Of a stretch of 18,063 bases of DNA, positions 1 to 7,433 are shown in pieces (the first letter of the stretch is position 1; each line of letters starts with the position of its first letter). This stretch comes from an uncultured Veillonella sp. Its GTDB lineage: Bacteria > Bacillota > Negativicutes > Veillonellales > Veillonellaceae. Both the position numbers and the translations under genes were made by a program. The stretch lies in assembly GCA_934202095.1 (NCBI GenBank), contig CAKPXN010000029.1:1-18063 (forward strand). Direction: 5' to 3'. The notes under the pieces are model-generated. The model was not told where the DNA came from. It worked only from the letters and a program-made list of their open reading frames with translations, and did no database searches.

Positions 1-648
1 TTCATCTAATGCTGCTGTATCAATAGTTAGATTTTCTCTAGTATCTAAAGACTTATTACGTATTAACTTCTGTACATGATAAATAAAATCCTCTAGTTCA
101 CATTTACAGTCTAACTCTACGGCATATTCTTTAGAGAGTAGTTCCTCATAGAAGTTCCACCAGCTATCTTCCAATTCTTCCAGGGAGCTCAACTTTACCT
201 TGGTCATAAACGATTTAGCTTGTTTTGCATCGCCTAGCAACAACGTTGCTAATTCTGTAAATGTAGATCGCATCTGATCAATATCTAGATACACTGCTTC
301 TACACACAAACTATAGTCAGGTACTCTGCGTTTTTTCATAAAAGCCCGCATCATCTTCACTGCGTCAGGATAACTTACATCAGCCATACGATAGGTCTTG
401 CCATCTATATCTAAGAATAAATCTACTGCATCCTGCGTTTTACCTACACGTGCTTTCATGGCTGTACAACCATCGATGGCATGAGGTGGGTACAATTCTA
501 TATACATGAAAAATCCATCATGCATGGCCTGTAAGGTATTATCTATTCCGACTATATTAAAACCGTTTCGATTATAATCAGGGCTCTTCATGTGCCATTC
601 TTCGTAATTATCAAATAGCTTTTCTTGAATCCAATTGTAAAAGCTCAT
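1..648 (-). CDS. Hypothetical protein, tandem paralogue, C-terminus cut by window edge
   Basis: An open frame runs without a stop from the ATG at 648 to base 1, giving 216 residues; the C-terminus lies outside the window. The start has a strong upstream site (AGGAGAGAG, 653-661). By eye about three quarters of the residues match the next gene upstream (696-1508), beginning with an almost identical N-terminus (MSFYNWIQEKLFDNYEEW). It carries about six extra residues before the shared IDTAALDE segment. No signal peptide or membrane segment is visible, so it is probably cytoplasmic. It sits 47 bases downstream of its paralogue and is probably co-transcribed with it. Function unknown. That it is a real gene follows from the conserved reading frame shared with the paralogue. 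Confidence 0.85.
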   Translation of the reverse strand, partial: MSFYNWIQEKLFDNYEEWHMKSPDYNRNGFNIVGIDNTLQAMHDGFFMYIELYPPHAIDGCTAMKARVGKTQDAVDLFLDIDGKTYRMADVSYPDAVKMMRAFMKKRRVPDYSLCVEAVYLDIDQMRSTFTELATLLLGDAKQAKSFMTKVKLSSLEELEDSWWNFYEELLSKEYAVELDCKCELEDFIYHVQKLIRNKSLDTRENLTIDTAALDE

Positions 649-695
649 ATGACTCTCTCCTATTCATCACATTTATACGGTGTAAACTGGTTATA

Positions 696-1508
696 TCACA
701 AGCGTTCAGCTACATCGATTCTATGTAATAGTTCTTTTGCTAGTTCTTGGGCTATTTCGAATTCCTCATTTGAAAGCACCATGAGCACAAAGGTATCTGT
801 GCCAACATCCATGCCTACTAACTTATGCGTTTTCCATGTAGCATTAATATGTGTACACCAGTCCATAATACATTGAGCTTCATCTAATGCCGCGGTATCA
901 ATAACTAGATTCTTATCAGTGATTAACTTCTGCACACCACACAAAAAGTCCTCTAATTCAATCTTCAAAGATAGTTCTACAACACGGCCCTTAGACAACA
1001 ATGTTTCATAGAGATTCCACCAATCATCTTCTATATCGTCTATGGATGTTAGCTTTACCTTAGCCATGAAAGATTTAGCTTGTTTTGCATCGCCAAGTAA
1101 TAGCGTGACTAACTCTGCAAAGGTTGACTTAATTTGTTTAACATCTATTTTTACTGTTTCTACAAACAAACTACGGTCAGGCAAACGACGTTTTTTCACA
1201 AAAGCCCGCAATATCTGTACCGCATCAGGATAACTTACATCAGACATACGATAGGTTTTATTATCGATATCTAAGTATATATCTACTGTATCCGGTGTTT
1301 TTCCTACACGCGCTTTCATGGCAGTGCAACCATCGATGGCATGAGGTGGATACAATTCTATATACATAAAAAATCCATCATGCATGGCCTTTAAGGTGTT
1401 ATCTATTCCGACTATGTTAAAACCGTTCCCATTATAATCGGGGCTCTTCAAACGCCATTCTTCGTAGTTATCGAAAAGTTTTTCTTGGATCCAATTGTAA
1501 AAACTCAT
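696..1508 (-). CDS. Hypothetical protein, tandem paralogue (possibly DUF6630-like)
   Basis: Complete 270-residue soluble protein starting at ATG 1508, with GGAG at 1516-1519 as the binding site; only 12 bases separate it from the stop of the MFS gene upstream, so an operon is likely. Visible features are a conserved N-terminus, a PPHAIDGCTAMKARVGKT stretch near residues 55-72, a middle region with LLLGDAKQAKSF, and a C-terminal segment (roughly residues 210-265) with DVGTDTFVLMVL followed by an amphipathic helix. That last part loosely resembles the C-terminus of DUF6630-type proteins; this is from memory and weak. No signal peptide or catalytic motif is recognised. Its duplicate follows directly downstream. 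Role unknown; an immunity or regulatory protein would fit a duplicated small cytoplasmic family, but nothing here proves it. Confidence 0.85.
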   Translation of the reverse strand: MSFYNWIQEKLFDNYEEWRLKSPDYNGNGFNIVGIDNTLKAMHDGFFMYIELYPPHAIDGCTAMKARVGKTPDTVDIYLDIDNKTYRMSDVSYPDAVQILRAFVKKRRLPDRSLFVETVKIDVKQIKSTFAELVTLLLGDAKQAKSFMAKVKLTSIDDIEDDWWNLYETLLSKGRVVELSLKIELEDFLCGVQKLITDKNLVIDTAALDEAQCIMDWCTHINATWKTHKLVGMDVGTDTFVLMVLSNEEFEIAQELAKELLHRIDVAERL

Positions 1509-1520
1509 ATAGACGCTCCA

Positions 1521-2732
1521 CTAAATACACTGATTTTGACACGAAAATTTGTTTATGCTCATTATAAAAACTGTACTTACTACTATACCTAAACCACATA
1601 TATAAAATATATCATGTATTGGTATTACATTAGCTAAGTTTGTAAATATAGTAATCGATAAGATGGATCCAATAGAAAATCCTGTGCTAACAGAACCACT
1701 TGCTAATGTTAATTCATCCTGAGAAAATACGGACTGTATATATGCATGAACTAAAACAACAGCTGTAAAGAGCAATACTTCTGATAAGCTATAAACGATA
1801 TAAAGGTTCTCAATGCTTGTTACATAACCTATCCCCCAAATACTAATTCCATATAGGGCGAAAAGAGAGAATAACAAGGGTTTAAAGGATTTAGTCAAGT
1901 TTATAGTAAGGTATTTAGCTAACAATCCAAAAACCATAAAGGAAGCGAATCTAGATATAGTTTGTGTATAACCATACTCACTGTCAGATAAATGTAATGT
2001 ATCCTTAATAAAAATCAATAATATAATAGGAATACACATATAAAATAATCTAGTTAGTATGCCTAAGTACACAATAAAATTTATCTTTTTATTTAAAAAT
2101 AATAACTTATACCCCTTTACTAAAAGTTTAGTTTTATCATATATGCGCTCTTTAACAGTCTTTTGAACCTCAACAATAATTGGTACTACTACACTTTTAT
2201 TTAATCGGTAAAGTAAATATGCTGATAGAATGTATGTAATAGCATCAATGACAAATACCAGGGTCAAAGAGTAATTAATAATAATACTAAATAATAAAGA
2301 TCCACTTATCATTGCACAACGATTAATAGCTCGTAGTAAAGCATTGAACTTGACTAAATCATTAGTAATATTAGGTACAAACGAAAGTCGAGCAATCCCT
2401 AAAATCTTATTATTAAATCCTATAAGAAACGCTATGATATAGACTAAATAAATATTATCCATAAGAATAAAAATCGATAATATCACCCCGGAAAGAATTT
2501 CAGGAACTACCATGGACCACATGAGGCCCTTTTCTTTTACTAAAACCCCTAAAAACGGACCTAATACCATGCCAACTAATAATGTAGCTATAGTAATAGC
2601 GCCTGTATTAAAAGCACTATGAGTCGTATTAAAAATATACGTTATAAAACCAAGCGTTGTCGCGGTACTACCCATCGTAGAAAGAAATAAGGCGCCATTT
2701 AAATATAAAGAGTTTTTATTTTCTAGGACCAT
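1521..2732 (-). CDS. MFS transporter, drug/siderophore-exporter-like
   Basis: A 403-residue, very hydrophobic protein with about twelve membrane segments, the usual size for a major facilitator. The N-terminal half has the layout of the MFS_3/EntS-like exporter group: a short cytoplasmic start, then helices containing GSTATTLGFITYIF and VGMVLGPFLGVLVKEKG, the latter matching the loop 2-3 position. The substrate cannot be read from the sequence; efflux of a small molecule is inferred from the family. ATG 2732 is supported by AGAGGAG at 2741-2747, eight bases upstream. The gene is visibly richer in A and T, with more AUA and UUA codons, than purA or dinB in this window, which hints at a foreign origin. 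It leads the two paralogous hypothetical genes and may be transcribed with them. Confidence 0.85.
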   Translation of the reverse strand: MVLENKNSLYLNGALFLSTMGSTATTLGFITYIFNTTHSAFNTGAITIATLLVGMVLGPFLGVLVKEKGLMWSMVVPEILSGVILSIFILMDNIYLVYIIAFLIGFNNKILGIARLSFVPNITNDLVKFNALLRAINRCAMISGSLLFSIIINYSLTLVFVIDAITYILSAYLLYRLNKSVVVPIIVEVQKTVKERIYDKTKLLVKGYKLLFLNKKINFIVYLGILTRLFYMCIPIILLIFIKDTLHLSDSEYGYTQTISRFASFMVFGLLAKYLTINLTKSFKPLLFSLFALYGISIWGIGYVTSIENLYIVYSLSEVLLFTAVVLVHAYIQSVFSQDELTLASGSVSTGFSIGSILSITIFTNLANVIPIHDIFYICGLGIVVSTVFIMSINKFSCQNQCI

Positions 2733-2865
2733 ATTTTCAGCTCCTCTACAATAACTCTAATATTGACGTAACTAGCCCGTGAATAGAAATACGTATAATC
2801 AAACTATATTAATAAATTCCATATCAGCATATAAAAATCCTGCTCACTCAACGTTTATAGCAAGT

Positions 2866-2903
2866 AAAAAGGCGGTATAAGGTGTATACATACCTTATAC
2901 CGC
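2866..2903 (-). terminator. Intrinsic terminator of tRNA-Arg
   Basis: A 12-base stem (arms 2872-2883 and 2892-2903, GCGGTATAAGGT on the minus strand) with an eight-base loop is followed on the minus strand by CCTTTTTACTT. It begins 11 bases after the tRNA 3' end, as expected for a monocistronic tRNA transcript. Confidence 0.85.
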
Positions 2904-2914
2904 TTCTATTATAC

Positions 2915-2991
2915 TGGTGCGCCTAACCGGAATCGAACCAGTGACACGCAGTTTAGGAAACTGCTGCTCTATCCTACTGAGCTATAGACGC
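2915..2991 (-). tRNA. tRNA-Arg (anticodon CCT)
   Basis: A 77-base cloverleaf reads from 2991 to 2915 on the minus strand. The acceptor arm pairs GCGTCTA with TAGGCGC, with one G-T wobble. The anticodon stem GCAGT/ACTGC encloses the loop TTCCTAA, giving anticodon CCT, which reads AGG arginine codons. The T-arm contains GGTTCGATTCC. The discriminator base is A and CCA is encoded. It has its own promoter (3003-3032) and terminator (2866-2903), so it is a single-gene transcription unit. Its 3' end faces the AT-rich transporter and paralogue block. Confidence 0.97.
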
Positions 2992-3002
2992 ATGTATACT
3001 TT

Positions 3003-3032
3003 ATTATATCGTTTTTAAATCTATCTATGCAA
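3003..3032 (-). promoter_or_regulatory. Promoter of tRNA-Arg
   Basis: On the minus strand TTGCAT (3027-3032) and a perfect TATAAT (3003-3008) are separated by 18 bases. The -10 lies 11 bases before the mature tRNA 5' end at 2991, a normal distance. The promoter sits back to back with the promoter of the plus-strand gene at 3096. Confidence 0.8.
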
Positions 3033-3038
3033 GAACTA

Positions 3039-3047
3039 TGCTATAAT
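3039..3047 (+). promoter_or_regulatory. Extended -10 promoter for the secreted protein gene
   Basis: TGcTATAAT at 3039-3047 is a perfect extended -10 element; no good -35 is seen, as is usual for this promoter class. Transcription would start near 3054, leaving about 40 bases of leader before the ATG at 3096. This rules out the longer possible start at 3027, which would lie upstream of the transcript. Confidence 0.65.
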
Positions 3048-3095
3048 ACAGCTGTTGATAGTATTAGAGAGTTCTTACAAAAAGAGGTATATGCA

Positions 3096-3980
3096 ATGAA
3101 ACTATGTAAACGATCAATTATTACCAGTTCACTATTAGCTGTATTAGCTATATCATCTGCATATGGGATAGCACCAGTACAGCAAACTGAAAGTACAGAT
3201 GCTGCAGTGGTCGAGATGGATTATTCTAATATTCCAGAGTTAAAAAAATCTATCGAAAGTGCAACACCGGCTATGGTGCAATCTACACTCGATGCTTCTA
3301 AGAGAAAACCTACTAAAGATAAGCCCATCTATTCAACGGTGACTATGTCTGGTAACCGTGTTATATCCGTAAAAACTTACAAAACTAAAGAAGAACAAGA
3401 AAAGGCCATGTTAAAGGAGCGTAAACGCTTAGACAAGGTCACTGCAGAACGTCAGGCTAAAAGAAAAGACGAAACACGCACAGATATGCTAAAAGGTTTA
3501 ACACCAATACCGTCCTATCCACCTGTAAGCGAAACACGCGTATTACAAAGTGAAATGTTCTCTAGACCATTCGGCAGACAACTTGATTTGCGTTTAGTAG
3601 AGGCTTATACACAAGATTATGACCGGGCAAAACCAGGTGATATTTACGTCTATGCAGATTATGTAGACTACACATCCAAGCAACTATTAGGCGAAAAGGA
3701 TGGTACTACCGCTATTTCAGCTATGATACTACGTGTAATCATGAGAAAAGACGAAAATAAAGCTTTCAGCATCGATGTAAATGCGTATTTCATTAATCCA
3801 ACAACACATACCATTTCCATAAGTCGTTCCGAAGATGTAAAGGGTATCGATATCAAGAAAGAGGAAAGAGCTGAGGCTGTATTTAAACTACCGTCACACC
3901 AATTACAAGCTGGCGACCCACAATATGAAATTGCTAAGCTCATGTATCAGGACCTAACAAATAAAAAATTTGATGAGTAA
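3096..3980 (+). CDS. Secreted/periplasmic protein of unknown function
   Basis: A 294-residue protein. The start at ATG 3096 is chosen over the longer frame from 3027 because AGAGG lies 6-12 bases upstream (3083-3088), the apparent promoter lies between the two starts, and the protein then begins with a clean signal peptide: MKLCKR, a hydrophobic core (about residues 7-22) and a likely cleavage site around AYG. There is no lipobox cysteine, so the mature protein should be periplasmic or exported. Residues about 95-135 are rich in Lys, Glu and Arg and probably helical. The C-terminal half mixes short beta-like stretches (DIYVYADYVDYTS, FSIDVNAYFINP). I do not recognise the family. It is monocistronic, divergent from tRNA-Arg, and followed by a strong hairpin. 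Confidence 0.85.
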   Translation: MKLCKRSIITSSLLAVLAISSAYGIAPVQQTESTDAAVVEMDYSNIPELKKSIESATPAMVQSTLDASKRKPTKDKPIYSTVTMSGNRVISVKTYKTKEEQEKAMLKERKRLDKVTAERQAKRKDETRTDMLKGLTPIPSYPPVSETRVLQSEMFSRPFGRQLDLRLVEAYTQDYDRAKPGDIYVYADYVDYTSKQLLGEKDGTTAISAMILRVIMRKDENKAFSIDVNAYFINPTTHTISISRSEDVKGIDIKKEERAEAVFKLPSHQLQAGDPQYEIAKLMYQDLTNKKFDE

Positions 3981-4002
3981 TATTTAATATACTCCTCACG
4001 AC

Positions 4003-4046
4003 AAATGCCGTATCACATTTCACTTAAGAAATATGATACGGCATTT
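4003..4046. terminator. Hairpin terminator between convergent genes
   Basis: Arms 4003-4015 (AAATGCCGTATCA) and 4034-4046 are perfect complements, and the inner bases also pair (ATTTC/GAAAT) with one mismatch. A/T-rich flanks on both sides let it serve the plus-strand gene ending at 3980 and the minus-strand antitoxin gene ending at 4073. Confidence 0.75.
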
Positions 4047-4072
4047 CTAATTAAACTATATATACGCAAGGT

Positions 4073-4318
4073 TCAGATTGCTTCTCCAAACATATCTTGT
4101 ACGTCTTTATCCAATTGATCAAAATTTGGAGGATCTATTATCCTCCCTTTTCCTATTCCCAATCTCTTTACGGATGTACTATTACCTTCTGACAAAGTTA
4201 ATTTTGCAACGGTATTATCATCACGGACTATATACACAGCACTTTCTTCTCCAGTTTTAAGTTTCTGTATAAGGCTATTTAACTCATGTTGAGCTTCATT
4301 TAAACTAACTTGACACAT
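4073..4318 (-). CDS. Phd/YefM-like antitoxin, no adjacent toxin
   Basis: An 81-residue protein that reads as a prevent-host-death antitoxin. The N-terminal part (SLNEAQHELNSLIQKLKTGEE, about residues 5-25, then a short beta stretch ending VAKLTL) has the family's DNA-binding layout. The C-terminus (RLGIGKGRI, then DQLDKDVQDMFGE, about residues 52-79) is the tail that usually wraps a PIN-domain toxin. Such antitoxins bind their own operator and neutralise a co-encoded toxin. ATG 4318 has a very strong site (GGAGGTGG, 4323-4330). No toxin frame fits: only 92 bases separate its stop from the convergent gene at 3980, and upstream lies the pectate lyase gene. It may act on a toxin elsewhere or be a remnant. 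Confidence 0.8.
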   Translation of the reverse strand: MCQVSLNEAQHELNSLIQKLKTGEESAVYIVRDDNTVAKLTLSEGNSTSVKRLGIGKGRIIDPPNFDQLDKDVQDMFGEAI

Positions 4319-4363
4319 CTTTCCACCTCCAATCTTTGGTAAACTTAGTACATTTGTAAGATT

Positions 4364-4369
4364 ATTATA
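4364..4369 (-). promoter_or_regulatory. Likely -10 element for the antitoxin gene
   Basis: A perfect TATAAT on the minus strand lies between the pectate lyase stop and the antitoxin ATG, about 46 bases before the start. The best -35 at 17 bases is a weak TTAACG inside the end of the pectate lyase gene. It suggests the antitoxin has its own promoter. Confidence 0.4.
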
Positions 4370-4377
4370 CTATATCC

Positions 4378-5652
4378 TCAATAATCCGTTAATCTCATAA
4401 TAGGCCCTGCATTATGCAAAACCTTTTCTTTTACTTCATTCACAGGATCTATTGTAGTAAACAGTTCAGGTTTCCAATCTACAGGTGTTAACGTATCGTT
4501 AAATGTTTCAATAACTTTTCCGTTAAACATGTTATTAACGGTGGTAAGTTGTTTTCCTCCAAATACTTTCACAAATGATGTATAGTCTTTACCTGCTATG
4601 TCCGCCACATTATTTTCAGCATAGATTTGCGATTGTTTTCCGACGCCTAGTGAGTAAGCATACTTGTATTCACTATTTGTAGTATCTGATGCAAAGTAAT
4701 TGTTATACATATGAATCTGTCCAAACCGTACTCTTGGTGTACGTTGTACTACATTATGGAAATAATTATGATGTAACGTCACATGTAATTTGCCTTCGTC
4801 TGCTACGTTTGAATCACTATTGCCAATTAACATGGTTTTATTATGATTCTCGAACTTAGAGTAAGATACGGTTATATAGTCCGCTTGGTTGGTAATATCC
4901 AGTAATCCATCCCTATGCTCGTATTTACGGCCAAAGTATGTTTCTACCGTTTCAGGCGCATCTTGGAACGAGCAATGATCAATCCAAATGTGAGTACCAC
5001 CTTTTATGGAAAGACTGTCATACTGAGAATTCCAGTTCCCTTCTGGTCCATCCTTAGGGTCCCAAGCAGGAAAATAATCATATGGTGATTCAAATTGTAT
5101 ATTTCGTATGATAATATTATCTTCATCAAGGACTAAATCTACGCCCTTTAATTTCGCATTATCCATGCCAATGATACTTGTATTGGCCGGTACATGAACC
5201 GTAATAGACTGGCTTTGATTCTTTTGCGACGCCTTGCGCTTTTCTTCCTGCTCATCTTTCAAGCTCTTAGGCGCTGTGCTATGTGGCTTATGAGTTTCTA
5301 TATATTGTTGAAAGTCATAACCATCGGCCATGTAATCTTTCATCGTCAGCGATTTACCAGTATCATCAGTGTCAAAATCTATGGTGCCATACACTAGTAC
5401 AATCTTAGGTGCCGTATTTTTCCTATCCTTAAGAGCAGCTACAAATTCTTTTTTATTCGTCACTTTAAATACATTCTGCTCTGTAGCATTAGAGCCACCA
5501 GTAGTGCCATTACCTGCGGAGGCAAATCCGTCCTGTTTGGGTAACACTTCACGCATAAAGGAAGGACTTTCAGCAGAACCTTTGGAGAAAGACATTATAA
5601 CGCCAATGATTAATGCAATGAGTAACCCTATAGGTATCAATATCTTTTTCAT
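4378..5652 (-). CDS. pel: Pectate lyase, polysaccharide lyase family 1 (Bacillus Pel type)
   Basis: A 424-residue exported enzyme that cleaves polygalacturonate by beta-elimination with calcium. Residues 4-20 are a hydrophobic export signal, with a possible cleavage after GSA (about 27). The parallel beta-helix signatures are clear: NSQYDSLSIKGGTHIWIDHCSF (about 208-229), DGLLD (248-252), HNKTMLIGNSDSN (270-282) and RTPRVRFG (304-311). These supply the calcium ligands D212, D248 and D252 and the catalytic-site residues K272, R304 and R309. From memory their spacing equals that of B. subtilis Pel (D223, D227, K247, R279, R284), a constant offset of 25. ATG 5652 has AAGGAA at 5661-5666. The gene appears monocistronic. 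The substrate could be pectin fragments in food; the enzyme is unexpected in a lactate-fermenting genus. Confidence 0.93.
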   Translation of the reverse strand: MKKILIPIGLLIALIIGVIMSFSKGSAESPSFMREVLPKQDGFASAGNGTTGGSNATEQNVFKVTNKKEFVAALKDRKNTAPKIVLVYGTIDFDTDDTGKSLTMKDYMADGYDFQQYIETHKPHSTAPKSLKDEQEEKRKASQKNQSQSITVHVPANTSIIGMDNAKLKGVDLVLDEDNIIIRNIQFESPYDYFPAWDPKDGPEGNWNSQYDSLSIKGGTHIWIDHCSFQDAPETVETYFGRKYEHRDGLLDITNQADYITVSYSKFENHNKTMLIGNSDSNVADEGKLHVTLHHNYFHNVVQRTPRVRFGQIHMYNNYFASDTTNSEYKYAYSLGVGKQSQIYAENNVADIAGKDYTSFVKVFGGKQLTTVNNMFNGKVIETFNDTLTPVDWKPELFTTIDPVNEVKEKVLHNAGPIMRLTDY

Positions 5653-5732
5653 ATATTTAGTTCCTTAATTTTGTTATGCCATAACATAGTATAGATTTAT
5701 TATCTCACAACAACTATAACCACAATAAGAGA

Positions 5733-5767
5733 ACCCCTTTATAGCATCACCACAGCCATAAAGGGGT
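5733..5767 (-). terminator. Hairpin terminator after the small unknown gene
   Basis: Ten-base arms ACCCCTTTAT (5733-5742) and its complement (5758-5767) lie 10 bases beyond the stop at 5778. The following minus-strand sequence TTCTCTTATT is T-rich but broken, so termination may be moderate. Confidence 0.65.
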
Positions 5768-5777
5768 ATCATTGTCA

Positions 5778-6062
5778 TTACGCTGGGCGGCTCCAATCGA
5801 CTTGTACGTCGATGGCTTCCCACATGCGTGTAAGAGCTAGTTTAAAGTTATCCAAAGAGTCTAAAGGTTTTACTTGTACACGTTCATATGTATCGAGACC
5901 TGTTGCATTCTCAATAGCACGTTCTTCGTTTAAGTATGCACGCACCTTGTCAACCCATTCTTGTTCCGGTAGATCCACCGTTACGGTTTTTGTATCAGTA
6001 TCGTAAGATAAAAAACCATTGCTGTTTACGCCATAATGAATGGCCACACGAAATATACTCAT
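5778..6062 (-). CDS. Small hypothetical protein
   Basis: A 94-residue acidic soluble protein beginning MSIFRVAIHYGVNSNGF. The ATG at 6062 is preferred to the longer frame from 6101 because AGAGAGG lies 7-13 bases upstream (6069-6075) and the extra 13 residues fall within the leader of a plausible promoter. The sequence shows a beta-like N-terminus (DTKTVTVDLPE), a helical middle (WVDKVRAYLNEERAIENA) and a C-terminal helix ending in VDWSRPA. There is no signal peptide or transmembrane segment. I do not recognise the family and no partner is evident; it lies between dinB and the pectate lyase gene with its own promoter-like and terminator-like sequences. Confidence 0.75.
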   Translation of the reverse strand: MSIFRVAIHYGVNSNGFLSYDTDTKTVTVDLPEQEWVDKVRAYLNEERAIENATGLDTYERVQVKPLDSLDNFKLALTRMWEAIDVQVDWSRPA

Positions 6063-6117
6063 ATTTATACCTCTCTTGCAGATAGTTTCTTGCGTATACA
6101 CATTTCTGTATAGCTAC

Positions 6118-6144
6118 ATTGTATCATGAATGTTTCTATTCATG
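6118..6144 (-). promoter_or_regulatory. Promoter-like site with adjoining inverted repeat
   Basis: TACAAT on the minus strand (6118-6123) is a good -10 for the gene starting at 6062. Immediately upstream lies a perfect inverted repeat, TCATGAAT and ATTCATGA (6124-6131 and 6138-6144 plus one base), filling the -35/spacer region, as an operator would. The -35 itself (TTCATG, 17 bases away) is weak. Confidence 0.45.
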
Positions 6145-6153
6145 AAAGATTTT

Positions 6154-7431
6154 TTATTCTTCATTCTCTAAATCAATTTCGGCCTTTAATTCCGACCGTT
6201 TTCGCCGTTCTCCCCCATCGCCGTGCGCGCGACGCCAAAGAGCGCCACTCATGATAGCCCCTTCGCCAAATTTAGAGGCTAACGAATCTAGCACTGTTGA
6301 AAGCTTCTCATCTTTCTCATCCGTTCCGATGGAGAATAAATCATCTTGTACAATGCCTTCTGTTGAAAGTCCACTGACCGTTACACCCAAAAGACGAATG
6401 GGCTTAATTGGCATATTGAGAACAGAGGTATCAAATTGAGGCAATGGTGCGGTGCGCATGAGCTTGTTCCACAACAATACAGATGTGTCATAGATAATAC
6501 GTTCCTGGTCCGTAGCGGAGTCGAGCCGTTTTTGGCGAGATACGGTTTTAAAGTCGTTGTAACGCACCTTAATGGATACGGTATGGCCCATCAAACCATA
6601 TTTACGCAATCGTTTGGCTACGCGATTGGCAAAGTAATGAAGTTCTAAGTCGATAACAGCCGGATCCTCTATATCGCTTTCATAGGTCTCCTCATTACCA
6701 ACAGACTGAATTTGGCGATCCGGTTCTACAGGCCGTTCATCAATGCCTCGTGCCAATTCCCAAATGCGATGTGCCTGATTACCCACATAAGGCACTAGAG
6801 GTTTCTCATCCGGCAAGGCCTGCACATCCTTAATCAAGGTAAATCCACCGTCCTTAAGGCGACGTTCCGTGCTAGGACCTACGCCCCATATGCGTTTTAT
6901 GGGCAAATTGGCGAGGCTTTCACATTCCTTACCATACGGAATAACTACAAGACCATCCGGCTTATCTAAGTCGGATGCCAATTTAGCAAGGAATTTATTC
7001 GGAGCCAGGCCCGCCGAAATGATGAGCCCCGTTTCCTCAAACACACGATCCTTAATGGCACGGCCCAAAGCCTTGGGACCTGTGAATTTATGGGTAATAC
7101 CCGTAACATCCAAGAAAGCTTCATCCAAAGATAAGGGCTCAATGATAGGTGTAAATTCCTCCATCACCTTGTGGATGATGTGAGAAATTTCCTTATAACG
7201 AGCCATATTTGGGTACACGTAAATACCATGAGGACAAAGCTTTTTGGCCCGCGAAATGGGCATAGCCGAATGAACGCCAAACTTTCGAGCCTCATAGGAT
7301 GCGGTGGCTACAACGCCACGCGAAGAAAGACCACCCACGATAACGGGGTGGCCTTTGTATTCAGGATGATCCAGTTGTTCTACGGATGCAAAGAAAGCAT
7401 CCATATCAACATGCATAATCCAGCGTCTCAT
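6154..7431 (-). CDS. dinB: DNA polymerase IV (Y-family translesion polymerase)
   Basis: A 425-residue error-prone polymerase that copies past damaged bases. The N-terminus HVDMDAFFASVE supplies the metal ligand D9 and the steric-gate F14. LSLDEAFLDVTG (100-111) supplies the other catalytic acids, D103 and E104. A helix-hairpin-helix (IWGVGPSTERRL, about 181-192) and the little-finger domain follow. QDDLF at 362-366 fits the sliding-clamp binding motif, though about 60 residues of charged tail follow it. The length is longer than the roughly 350 residues of E. coli DinB because of this tail. ATG 7431 lies only two bases after the stop of the ArsR-type gene, so the two are almost certainly translated from one message; no strong ribosome site of its own is seen, which suggests coupling. 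Confidence 0.96.
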   Translation of the reverse strand: MRRWIMHVDMDAFFASVEQLDHPEYKGHPVIVGGLSSRGVVATASYEARKFGVHSAMPISRAKKLCPHGIYVYPNMARYKEISHIIHKVMEEFTPIIEPLSLDEAFLDVTGITHKFTGPKALGRAIKDRVFEETGLIISAGLAPNKFLAKLASDLDKPDGLVVIPYGKECESLANLPIKRIWGVGPSTERRLKDGGFTLIKDVQALPDEKPLVPYVGNQAHRIWELARGIDERPVEPDRQIQSVGNEETYESDIEDPAVIDLELHYFANRVAKRLRKYGLMGHTVSIKVRYNDFKTVSRQKRLDSATDQERIIYDTSVLLWNKLMRTAPLPQFDTSVLNMPIKPIRLLGVTVSGLSTEGIVQDDLFSIGTDEKDEKLSTVLDSLASKFGEGAIMSGALWRRAHGDGGERRKRSELKAEIDLENEE

Positions 7432-7433
7432 GA

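Noticed and set aside
2915..2937. Phage or island attachment site with a second copy in this window
   Set aside because: The tRNA 3' end sequence does not recur between 1 and 2900, and no integrase frame is present.
3027..3095. Longer N-terminus for the secreted protein
   Set aside because: It would place 23 residues before an obvious signal peptide, has no ribosome site, and lies upstream of the probable transcription start.
3981..4072. Toxin gene paired with the antitoxin
   Set aside because: The gap is 92 bases and mostly a terminator hairpin; no frame of toxin size exists on either side.
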